50,834 nt of DNA, from NCBI GenBank assembly GCA_039809105.1, contig JBDHUJ010000007.1, forward strand, positions 1-50,834, given 5' to 3'. The notes under the pieces are model-generated. The model saw only the letters and a list, made by a program, of their open reading frames with translations. It did not search any database and was not told where the DNA came from. The DNA is from JBDHUJ01 sp039809105. GTDB lineage: Bacteria; Patescibacteriota; Saccharimonadia; Saccharimonadales; UBA4665. Below, piece after piece: positions 40,359-47,262 of this stretch. Each line of letters opens with the position of its first letter. The stretch's first letter is position 1. A program made the translations under genes and the position numbers.

Positions 40359-40367
40359 TGGTACACT
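40359..40367 (+). promoter_or_regulatory. Leaderless promoter of TMEM175-type gene
   Basis: Extended -10 TGG-TACACT (40362-40367), 7 nt before the ATG at 40375. Confidence 0.6.
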
Positions 40368-40374
40368 GAGTCCC

Positions 40375-41001
40375 ATGAAGAAAGCAGCCACCCAATCCGA
40401 AACGTTTTCGAGCCGGAGGGTAGAGGCGCTGACCGATGGCGTCTTCGCCATCGCCATGACGCTGCTTATCCTGGACTTGAACGTCGGCGACTTCCCGCAC
40501 ATTTCCAGCAGCGCCGACCTGTGGCACGCGCTCACCGACATGAGTACTGGCTTCGCCGGTTTCGTCATCAGCTTTCTGATGCTCGGCAGCATGTGGGCCG
40601 TCCACACCCGCCAGTTCGAATACGTCAAAGCCGTGGACCGACACGCCGTCATGATAAACACACTGCGTCTGCTGACTGTCGTCGTCATGCCACTTACGAC
40701 CAGCATCGCCACTAGCTACCCGGATGTATTGCTCGGCAAAATCATACTGCCGCTCAACTTCTTGGCGCTCACCATCGTCAGCTACTGGCAATGGGAATAC
40801 ACCGCGGCCGACGAAAACAGACTGCACAAGCCCATGTCAGTAGAAGACAGGCGCTACGCCAAATTCCGTAATCTTTCCATCATAGGCTTGGCTGTCCTAA
40901 CACTTCTTTTATCGTGCTTTTTCGGGACGTTGGCGTTCCTGGTTTTCGTACTTGCGAATTTTGTGACCCGCCGGCACATACCCTCCTGGATAAAAGCCTA
41001 G
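40375..41001 (+). CDS. TMEM175/DUF1211-family channel
   Basis: 208 residues, six helices; RRVEALTDGVFAIAMTLLILDL near the N-terminus is the RxxxFSDGVxAIxxTLLxL signature of the family (with Leu-Thr in place of Phe-Ser). Prokaryotic members form tetrameric potassium- or proton-conducting channels. Single-gene unit between foldback C and the NRAMP-related gene. Confidence 0.85.
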   Translation: MKKAATQSETFSSRRVEALTDGVFAIAMTLLILDLNVGDFPHISSSADLWHALTDMSTGFAGFVISFLMLGSMWAVHTRQFEYVKAVDRHAVMINTLRLLTVVVMPLTTSIATSYPDVLLGKIILPLNFLALTIVSYWQWEYTAADENRLHKPMSVEDRRYAKFRNLSIIGLAVLTLLLSCFFGTLAFLVFVLANFVTRRHIPSWIKA

Positions 41002-41032
41002 CTAGCACATACTATCGGTAGCCCCAAGTTTT

Positions 41033-41041
41033 TGCTACAAT
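41033..41041 (+). promoter_or_regulatory. Extended -10 of NRAMP-related gene
   Basis: TGC-TACAAT (-10 at 41036-41041); predicted start near 41048, leader about 23 nt, no Shine-Dalgarno. Confidence 0.5.
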
Positions 41042-41070
41042 ACTTTCAAACCGATTACGTTTATTGCACA

Positions 41071-42546
41071 ATGAAAAAACAAACACCGGTCGCAGACACT
41101 GAGCAGGGTAGCGCGCAGCCTAACCCCGATTTCCTGCACAAGCCACATTCTGCTAACGAAATACTGCACAAACCCATCGATGCCGACAAAATCCTAACCA
41201 AAGGCGTGGAAGCACCGGCGGTCGTACTGGACAAAACCGTACAGGTCAGCAATAAAGTGCGAGTCGCGGCCGCTAACGCACCGGGTATCAAAAAGGCGAA
41301 AAACTACTGGCACATGCTGGGGCCAGGCCTGACGACCGGCGCCAGCGACGACGACCCGTCCGGCATTGCGACATACTCACAAACCGGTGCGCAGTACGGC
41401 TTCGGCTTCTTGTGGCTTTCGCTATGGACCTTCCCGCTCATGAGCGTGGTACAGGAAATGTGTGCACGCATCGGCCTGGTGACGGGCAGGGGACTGGCTG
41501 GCAACATCCGCGCGTTTTATAGCAGAAGGGTGCTCAAATTTTGCACACTTTTATTGTTCGCCGCCAACGCCTTCAACATCGGCGCCGACCTCGGTGCCAT
41601 GGCCAAGGCAGTGCAGCTCCTGAACCCCAATTTGAAGTTCTGGTGGCTAGTGGTGGGCTTCGCCGTCCTCAGTTTACTGCTGCAAATTTTTACACCCTAC
41701 GTGCGCTATGCGAAATACCTGAAATGGCTGGCCCTGGTGCTGCTCAGTTACGTCGCGTCGTCGCTACTGGCGCACATCGACTGGGGCGCAGCACTGCACG
41801 CCACGCTGATACCGCAAATGCACGCCTCGAAAGAAAGCATCCTGCTCGTCTGCGCCATCCTCGGTACCACCATTTCGCCGTACTTGTTTTTCTGGCAGAC
41901 CAGCCAAGAAGTGGAGGAGCAGATTCTGCAGGGCAAGACCACGCTCAAAGAGCGGCAGAGCGCCACTACGCCCGCCGACGTCAAAAGCATGCGCATAGAT
42001 GTCTGGACCGGCATGTTGCTCAGTAACCTCGTAATGTTCTTCATCATCGCCGCTTGCGGCGGCATCTTGTATCCGCACGGCATCACCGAAATCACCAGCG
42101 CCGCCCAAGCGGCCGAAGCGCTCAAACCGTTCGCCGGTAACGCCACTTACTTCCTGTTCGCCTGCGGTATCATCGGCACCGGCATGCTTGCCATCCCCGT
42201 ACTGGCCGGCTCCAGCTCGTACGCTATCGCCGAATCACTCAACTGGAAAGAAGGCTTGTACCGCGGGCTCAACCAGGCATACGCCTTCTATGGCATTATC
42301 ATAATCTCGATGCTCGTAGGCCTGGGCCTGAACTTCATCGGCCTCGACCCCATAAAGGCGCTCATATACTCCGCCGTCGCCAACGGTTTAGTAGCACCGT
42401 TCATCCTGTTCTTCATCGTCAAGATTTCCAGCAATAAAAAGGTGATGGGCCACTGGGTCAACCGCAAGCTTACCACCACCATCGGCTGGATAACCACCGG
42501 CGTCATGGCCCTGGCCGGCCTCGCCGCCATTGTCTCGTTATTCTAG
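41071..42546 (+). CDS. NRAMP-related divalent metal transporter
   Basis: 491 residues: hydrophilic N-terminus (about 85 residues, unusual), then about 11 helices. TM1 has GASDDDPSGIATYSQTGAQYG (usual NRAMP DPGN) and TM6 has GTTISPYLFFWQTSQEVEEQ (usual MPH). The metal-binding Asp is kept but Asn and Met are replaced, as in NRAMP-related proteins linked to magnesium or other hard cations. I infer that transport of Mg or Mn is more likely than Fe. ATG at 41071 chosen since the -10 is inside the longer frame from 41032. Confidence 0.8.
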   Translation: MKKQTPVADTEQGSAQPNPDFLHKPHSANEILHKPIDADKILTKGVEAPAVVLDKTVQVSNKVRVAAANAPGIKKAKNYWHMLGPGLTTGASDDDPSGIATYSQTGAQYGFGFLWLSLWTFPLMSVVQEMCARIGLVTGRGLAGNIRAFYSRRVLKFCTLLLFAANAFNIGADLGAMAKAVQLLNPNLKFWWLVVGFAVLSLLLQIFTPYVRYAKYLKWLALVLLSYVASSLLAHIDWGAALHATLIPQMHASKESILLVCAILGTTISPYLFFWQTSQEVEEQILQGKTTLKERQSATTPADVKSMRIDVWTGMLLSNLVMFFIIAACGGILYPHGITEITSAAQAAEALKPFAGNATYFLFACGIIGTGMLAIPVLAGSSSYAIAESLNWKEGLYRGLNQAYAFYGIIIISMLVGLGLNFIGLDPIKALIYSAVANGLVAPFILFFIVKISSNKKVMGHWVNRKLTTTIGWITTGVMALAGLAAIVSLF

Positions 42547-42623
42547 TCATCAGTTTTGAGAGCAGAGAGCAGAGTCCGCCCCTTGTTATAGATTTCGGGC
42601 ATAGCCCGGAATGAAGTAAGAGC

Positions 42624-42659
42624 AAAAATATCCCTGAATTCACTTCAGGGATATTTTTT
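42624..42659. terminator. Bidirectional intrinsic terminator
   Basis: AAAAATATCCCTGAA-TTCAC-TTCAGGGATATTTTTT; A-run and T-run flank a 15-bp stem, suited to end the NRAMP gene and the leftward permease transcript. Confidence 0.85.
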
Positions 42660-42710
42660 CAGCTTCCTGCAGGAAGGAGCAGCCGGAGGTCGCCGCGGCG
42701 ACCCCCGCGC

Positions 42711-42738
42711 GATGAGGAAACCTATCTCGGTTTCCTCA
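42711..42738 (-). repeat. Hairpin after permease gene
   Basis: ATGAGGAAACC / GGTTTCCTCAT arms around TATCTC, just past the permease stop on the minus strand. No T-run; may protect the mRNA end. Confidence 0.5.
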
Positions 42739-42744
42739 TTACCG

Positions 42745-43974
42745 CTACTCGTGGCGGAGGGCTTCAATGGGGTCTTTGCGGGCGGCTTTGAGCGCGGGCG
42801 CAGTACCGAAGAGGATGCCAACAGCGATGGCGATAAGCGGCGCGGCCACCATAATCTGCCACACCAGCACCGGCTGCAACGTACTGTAGACGCGCATCAA
42901 CCCCACAACCACCGCCGCCAGCACCACGGCTATTACCCCGCCGGTCGCACTCAGTACGAACGCTTCGGCCATGAACTGCCGCATAATCTGCCGCTTGGTC
43001 GCGCCGATGGCCTTGCGCAGGCCGATTTCATGCATCCGCTCGGTCACGCTCACCAGCATGACATCCATAATTCCAATCCCACCGACCACGAACGCGATGA
43101 TGGCAACGCCCAGCGTCAGCAACGTCAGCAAATGTATGATGTCGTTCGAGCCCTGGCTGCTTTTGTCGGCCGTCAGCACGCTTATTTGGTCGGCGCCGCC
43201 ATGCTCGGTTTCGAGCCGCCCGTCTATAGCCTTGGCGACCGCCGCCGCAGTAGCTGCGCTGTTCGATTTCACCAGTATCTGGTACACCGCCAGGTTACCG
43301 CCGTTCAGCTGCTGGGCAGTAGCGTACGGCAGGAAGACGGCGTTGTTGAAGTTGGCCGAAAGCGACAACGGCGCACTGCTGAACGGAGCGAACACGCCGC
43401 TGACGATGAAATCCTGGCCACGATACGTCAGCGTCTGCCCGAGCGGCGCTTCGTCGTCGAACAGTTGTTGGGCGATGGCCGAGCCGAGTACCACCGTGTG
43501 CCGGCCGGGGTCCGGGTCGAAAAAGTTGCCATTCGCCATAGGCTGTCTTAGGGCGTCGGGCAGGTTGTTGCCAGTTGCGATAACCAGCGGCGATTTGACC
43601 AGGTGGTCGCCCTTGACACTCCCGCTGGCGATGGCAAGCGGGACGGCGTAGGCGATGCCCTCCGTGTGGCTGACTGTGTCGACATCCGCCGTATTTAGCA
43701 GCACGCTGCTGGTACCGGGCAGGCCGTTCCCGCTCAGCAGGCTGGATGTATCGAACCCTTGCGCGCTAGCGCCCGGCCGCACCGTGATGATATCGGCTCC
43801 GAAGTGGTCTATCTGCCGCGAAATCTGCTGCTTGACCCCTTGGCCGATACAGACGACCAGTATCACTGCCATAACGCCGATGACGATACCGAGCATGGTC
43901 AAGTAACTCCGCGCTTTGTTGCTGCGCAGCGTTTCGACGGCCATCTTTAGGTTGCCGTTCCTGAATGTGCTCAT
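42745..43974 (-). CDS. MacB/FtsX-like ABC permease
   Basis: 409 residues: TM1 (YLTMLGIVIGVMAVILVVCIG), a ~230-residue external MacB_PCD domain beginning GADIITVRPG, and three C-terminal helices with the FtsX segment ERMHEIGLRKAIGATKRQIMRQFMAEA (DUF/FtsX motif). MacB-type pumps are mechanotransmitters that move peptides, antibiotics or lipoproteins. Overlaps the ATPase by 4 nt. Confidence 0.85.
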   Translation of the reverse strand: MSTFRNGNLKMAVETLRSNKARSYLTMLGIVIGVMAVILVVCIGQGVKQQISRQIDHFGADIITVRPGASAQGFDTSSLLSGNGLPGTSSVLLNTADVDTVSHTEGIAYAVPLAIASGSVKGDHLVKSPLVIATGNNLPDALRQPMANGNFFDPDPGRHTVVLGSAIAQQLFDDEAPLGQTLTYRGQDFIVSGVFAPFSSAPLSLSANFNNAVFLPYATAQQLNGGNLAVYQILVKSNSAATAAAVAKAIDGRLETEHGGADQISVLTADKSSQGSNDIIHLLTLLTLGVAIIAFVVGGIGIMDVMLVSVTERMHEIGLRKAIGATKRQIMRQFMAEAFVLSATGGVIAVVLAAVVVGLMRVYSTLQPVLVWQIMVAAPLIAIAVGILFGTAPALKAARKDPIEALRHE

Positions 43975-44855
43975 GATGCCGCACGCTCCTTGGCGGCAGG
44001 CTTTTTCTTGCGACGTGTCTTCTTGGCTGGTTTTTTCTTGGGTTTTGCAGGCTTTTCGGCGTCTTTCTGGGGCAGGGCGGTCATCAGCGCCGACACGCCG
44101 GCCAGGTCGTCTTCCATGGTCGTTTCGGGCACGGCGTACATGACACTGCGGGCGTAGCGGCCGACTTCGCCGAGCCGCGTCTTTTCGTCGTATTTTATGG
44201 CGCCGTCCTGCATGTACACCACACGGGTGGCGTAGCGGGTAAGTTCGGGGTTATGTGTGACGAAGATAATGGTATTGCCCATCTTATGGATTTCGCTGAG
44301 CAGTTCCATGACCAAGCGTGATGCGTTACTGTCGAGGTTGCCAGTGGGTTCGTCGGCGATGATAATCTGCGGCTGGTTCACCAGCGCCCGGGCGATGGCC
44401 ACGCACTGCGTCTGGCCGCCCGAAAGTTGCCGCGGGTAGTAGTAAATACGGTCGCCCAGGCCCACCCGCTCCAGCATATCGCGCGCCAGTTTGTTGCGGC
44501 GGCCAAGCGATACGCCCTTGTAGAGCAGGGGCAGCCCGACGTTTTCTATGGCGGTCAGACGCGGAAGGAGGTTGAATGACTGGAAAATGAAGCCGATTTT
44601 GTCACGCCGCAGCCGCGCCCGCTTGTCCGGCCGGACCCGGCTGACTTTGCGGCCGCCCAAGTGGTAATCGCCGTTCGTCGGGCGGTCCAGCAGGCCTATC
44701 ATGTTCATAAGCGTGCTTTTGCCGGAACCGCTCGGGCCCATCACCGCCACGCATTCGCCTTGCTCTATCGTCAAATTGACCTCGTCGAGCGCTACATTGG
44801 TAGCATCGCCGAAGCCGTACAGTTTACTGACGTCTTGCAGTTCTATGAGAGCCAT
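43971..44855 (-). CDS. ABC transporter ATP-binding protein (LolD/MacB-type)
   Basis: 294 residues: Walker A GPSGSGKST, Q-loop FQSFNLLPRLTAIENV, signature LSGGQTQCVAIARAL, Walker B IIIADEPTGNLD, switch His THNPEL. The common form is LSGGQQQRVAIARAL; Gln-Arg is replaced by Thr and Cys. A Lys/Pro/Ala-rich tail (residues ~265-294) extends beyond the domain and could bind membrane or nucleic acid. Powers the permease downstream. TACACT (44866-44871, minus) lies 10 nt before the ATG. Confidence 0.88.
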   Translation of the reverse strand: MALIELQDVSKLYGFGDATNVALDEVNLTIEQGECVAVMGPSGSGKSTLMNMIGLLDRPTNGDYHLGGRKVSRVRPDKRARLRRDKIGFIFQSFNLLPRLTAIENVGLPLLYKGVSLGRRNKLARDMLERVGLGDRIYYYPRQLSGGQTQCVAIARALVNQPQIIIADEPTGNLDSNASRLVMELLSEIHKMGNTIIFVTHNPELTRYATRVVYMQDGAIKYDEKTRLGEVGRYARSVMYAVPETTMEDDLAGVSALMTALPQKDAEKPAKPKKKPAKKTRRKKKPAAKERAAS

Positions 44856-44928
44856 TCGTACCTTTAGTGTAACCTCTGTTACTACGCTTCCGCAAGGTGT
44901 TTTGACGTGTTTTTCGCCACATTTAGAA

Positions 44929-45022
44929 GGGAAGGGCTTGCCCTTCCCGGTCTAACTCGAAGTAAATCCGAGTTAGACCTCCCATCCCCTAAAGCTCACC
45001 TTTCGGCTCGTTCGCTACGCTC
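44929..45022 (+). repeat. Two-hairpin dispersed repeat, copy 2
   Basis: GGGAAGGG-CTTG-CCCTTCCC (44929-44948), then GGTCTAACTCG / CGAGTTAGACC (44949-44959 / 44969-44979) with loop AAGTAAATC, then CCCCTAAAGCTCACC and CGGCTCGTTCGCTACGCTCA. Same order as at 8137. Confidence 0.65.
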
Positions 45023-45056
45023 AAGGTCAAAAAGGAAGAGCTCGGCCATCGCCTCG

Positions 45057-45065
45057 TGCTATAAT
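45057..45065 (+). promoter_or_regulatory. Extended -10, probable tRNA promoter
   Basis: TGC-TATAAT. About 210 nt before the tRNA; no promoter closer to it is visible. Confidence 0.4.
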
Positions 45066-45090
45066 GCTCTCTGTCAAACGTTCAGGAGCC

Positions 45091-45255
45091 GTCATTCCGA
45101 GCGCAGTCGAGGAATCTTCCTTGTTTTTCCTGAGAAGATCTCCCCACTTCACCTCCGCAGTTCCAATACCAGCAGGAACTCGACGGCCCCATACGTAGGA
45201 CGGTTTCCTCGAGCCTACAGAAGCAGCCCACTGGGCTGTCCTGGGTCGAGATGAC
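45091..45255. repeat. Imperfect palindromic insertion element
   Basis: 165 bp starting GTCATTCCGAGCGCAGTCGA and ending GGGTCGAGATGAC, so the ends are inverted GTCATYYCGA copies. The end motif GGTCGAGATGAC also occurs near 36018. Confidence 0.5.
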
Positions 45256-45278
45256 AGTGACAGCATTACGCCATGTAC

Positions 45279-45368
45279 GGAGAGGTCGCCTAGTGGTTTA
45301 TGGCGCTCGCCTGGAAAGTGGGTTTACCCGCAAGGGTATCGAGGGTTCGAATCCCTCTCTCTCCGCCA
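45279..45368 (+). tRNA. tRNA-Ser (GGA)
   Basis: Acceptor GGAGAGG pairs with TCTCTCC, anticodon loop CTGGAAA (45311-45317) gives GGA, long variable arm (GGGTTTACCCGCAAGGGTATC region) typical of Ser, T-arm GAGGGTTCGAATCCCTC, discriminator G, CCA encoded at 45366-45368. Reads UCC/UCU. Confidence 0.95.
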
Positions 45369-45409
45369 AATAAATAGAGCCTGTCGAAAGATAGGCTCTA
45401 TTTATTTGG
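45366..45409 (+). terminator. Terminator hairpin including tRNA CCA
   Basis: Perfect 17-bp stem 45366-45382 / 45393-45409 with a 10-nt loop. Its left arm starts with the CCA of the tRNA, so uncut precursor would hide the acceptor end. Confidence 0.8.
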
Positions 45410-45449
45410 TTGAAAACGATATTCGAACGGGGGCGCCAGTGGCGCCCAG

Positions 45450-45824
45450 CTACCGAGATACAGCAGCAAACATAACGATGATGAAGATGATAGCCAGCGC
45501 CGTCAGGGCGGTCAGCACGCCATGCACCCAGGCGCCGACCAACGCCACCGTGTTATGGTATCCAGCCTGTTTCGACTTTTTATAGGCCATGAGGCACAAA
45601 ATGAACCCGATAAGCGGCATTATGACAAAACCAATCACCAGCCCGATGACGCCAAGCATAAAATTAGTATCATTCGCACTCGTAGAAGGCTGCAGCCCAG
45701 CAGGTGCAGCTGGCTGAACTGGTGGTTGCTGCATGGCCTGAGCGCCGGCCTGGCCTGACACGCCGGCCGGTGGCTCGGGCGGAGCAGCAGTCGGTGGTAT
45801 GGGAGCATTCGAGTGTGGGTCCAT
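45450..45824 (-). CDS. Small membrane protein with Pro-rich N-terminus
   Basis: 124 residues: Pro/Ala/Gln-rich first ~48 residues, TM1 (FMLGVIGLVIGFVIMPLIGFILCLMAYKKSKQAGY) and TM2 (LVGAWVHGVLTALTALAIIFIIVMFAAVS). Resembles DUF4190-like membrane proteins with disordered cytoplasmic leader. Start at 45824 has AAAGGA 7-8 nt upstream; the longer frame to 45890 spans the promoter TACACT. Function unknown. Confidence 0.65.
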   Translation of the reverse strand: MDPHSNAPIPPTAAPPEPPAGVSGQAGAQAMQQPPVQPAAPAGLQPSTSANDTNFMLGVIGLVIGFVIMPLIGFILCLMAYKKSKQAGYHNTVALVGAWVHGVLTALTALAIIFIIVMFAAVSR

Positions 45825-46120
45825 GTGTTTGTCCTTTGCCCAAACGGGCGTGCTAGTGTATACCCCATATCCTAAAGACTCCAGCCCCACCGGTCAAGCC
45901 TAGCCTAACCTGCCTCTCAAAACCCCTGTCACCCCGGGCCTGATGTTTGAGCGATAAGCGAAAACCTATGCCGAACCCGAGCTGGCGAAAGTAATTAGAG
46001 CAATCAAAGCCAGCCCGGCGTGAAGCTATACCCGGGGTCTACAGCCTAAATATACTCACAAACCTTTAGATTCCGGGTCAAGCCCGGAATGACGGGACTC
46101 ATGAGGTTCTGAGAGTTGGG
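45825..46120. other. Intergenic region with REP hairpin
   Basis: About 296 bp. Contains promoter of the leftward membrane gene and, at 46070-46090, ATTCCGGG-TCAAG-CCCGGAAT followed by GACG. No gene seen. Confidence 0.5.
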
Positions 46121-46828
46121 TTAGCCGATTTTCGTGCCGACAGCTTCGCCGGCGACGATTTTTGCCAAGTTGTCCGGCGTCATAGGGTTAAAAACGATAA
46201 TAGGTTTATCTTGTTCCAGCGCCAACCCCAGCGCGGCCTTATCCATAACCTTTACGGCCTGGTTGGTGACTGCTTCGTGCAAGCTCATGGCGTCGAGCTT
46301 CACGGCATCCGGGTTGCCAGCGGGGTCTTTGTCGTACACGCCATCGACTTTCGTGGCTTTCAAAACCACCTCACAGTCCAGCTCCAGCGCCACGCTCACG
46401 CCCGCCGTATCATGGGTAAAGTATGGGCGAGCGATTCCGCCAGCCACAATGACCACGCGGCCGTTCTGCAGGTGCTTTTCGGCCAAGCGATACGAATAAC
46501 TTTCGGCAATCTGCTCGGCAAAGACGTTGCTCAGGCAGCGCGTCGGCAAGCCATGCGCTTCGAAAATGTCGGTTATAGCCATGGAGTTTATAAGTCCGCT
46601 GAGCATGCCCATTTGGTCGGCCGTCACGCGGCGTATACCATGTCCGGCGACCTTTTCGCCACGCACCATGTTGCCGCCGCCGATGACGATAACCAGTTGG
46701 CAGCCAGTCGCCACGACTTTCTTAACTTCTTCGGCCAAATACGCCGCGATTTCCGGGTCGACCCCGAATTCGTACTGCCCAGCCAGCTGCTCGCCCGAGA
46801 TTTTCAGAAGCACTCGTTTATATGCCAT
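46121..46828 (-). CDS. pyrH: UMP kinase
   Basis: 235 residues of the amino acid kinase fold: YKRVLLKISGEQLAG, IVIGGGNMVRG, VTADQMGMLSGLINSMAI, VDGVYDKDPAGNPDA, and a C-terminal IIVFNPMTPDNLAKIVAGE. It phosphorylates UMP to UDP and is usually hexameric and GTP/UTP-regulated. Start 46828 set by leaderless TGG-TACAAT; the frame to 46885 crosses that promoter. Not beside tsf/frr as in many bacteria. Confidence 0.93.
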   Translation of the reverse strand: MAYKRVLLKISGEQLAGQYEFGVDPEIAAYLAEEVKKVVATGCQLVIVIGGGNMVRGEKVAGHGIRRVTADQMGMLSGLINSMAITDIFEAHGLPTRCLSNVFAEQIAESYSYRLAEKHLQNGRVVIVAGGIARPYFTHDTAGVSVALELDCEVVLKATKVDGVYDKDPAGNPDAVKLDAMSLHEAVTNQAVKVMDKAALGLALEQDKPIIVFNPMTPDNLAKIVAGEAVGTKIG

Positions 46829-46835
46829 CGGGTCT

Positions 46836-46844
46836 ATTGTACCA
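46836..46844 (-). promoter_or_regulatory. Leaderless promoter of pyrH
   Basis: Extended -10 TGG-TACAAT on the minus strand (hexamer 46836-46841), 7 nt before the ATG at 46828. Confidence 0.6.
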
Positions 46845-46901
46845 GATACGACAGGGAAGCGCGTAGTAAACTTCACAGTTTTCAATTCTTGGCGGCAGTC
46901 C

Positions 46902-46907
46902 TATACT
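46902..46907 (+). promoter_or_regulatory. Leaderless promoter of coiled-coil/xthA pair
   Basis: -10 TATACT, 7 nt before the ATG at 46915. Confidence 0.55.
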
Positions 46908-46914
46908 AAGTGTT

Positions 46915-47262
46915 ATGAGTGACGCGAAATACACTGATGATGACCTACAGCGCTTTGTCGGCCGTATGGACGAACGGTTCGAATCTCAAACCGCGTTATT
47001 GCTCGAAAGTGTCGACGCGCTTCTCGACAAACGCCTAAAACCAATCGAGGCAGATATCCAGGAACTGAAAACCGATATGAAGACCGTCAAAGCCATCGTG
47101 ACCGAAACGAACCGTGACCTCAAAGATGCACGGGAAAACATCAAAGACCTGCAGCACGACATGAAATCAGTCAAAAAGCGCACCGAAAAACTTACCGAGT
47201 ACACCGACGACTTCGAAAACCACGAGGTCCGCATCGCTAAACTCAAGCAAGCCCACGCCTAA
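46915..47262 (+). CDS. Small coiled-coil protein
   Basis: 115 residues, charged and helical throughout with heptad pattern (LKPIEADIQELKTDMKTVKAIVTETNRDLKDARENIKDLQHDMKSVKKRTEKL). No TM or enzymatic motif. Similar short coiled coils are frequent in Patescibacteria and of unknown role. Its TAA directly precedes the xthA ATG, so they are co-translated. Confidence 0.7.
   Translation: MSDAKYTDDDLQRFVGRMDERFESQTALLLESVDALLDKRLKPIEADIQELKTDMKTVKAIVTETNRDLKDARENIKDLQHDMKSVKKRTEKLTEYTDDFENHEVRIAKLKQAHA

Larger units (their letters stand above)
44856..45278. other. Repeat-rich intergenic region before tRNA
   Basis: 423 bp. Left: promoter of the ABC genes. 44929-45022 is copy 2 of the two-hairpin repeat. 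Extended -10 TGC-TATAAT at 45057-45065 may start the tRNA precursor. 45091-45255 is an element bounded by GTCATTCCGA and GTCGAGATGAC. No gene supported. Confidence 0.55.

Noticed and set aside
44907..45254. 115-codon plus-strand frame before the tRNA
   Set aside because: It runs through three palindromic repeats; Arg/Ser-rich peptide typical of translated repeats.
45279..45368. tRNA as an integration site of a genomic island
   Set aside because: No second copy of the tRNA 3' end was found nearby and no integrase gene is in the window.
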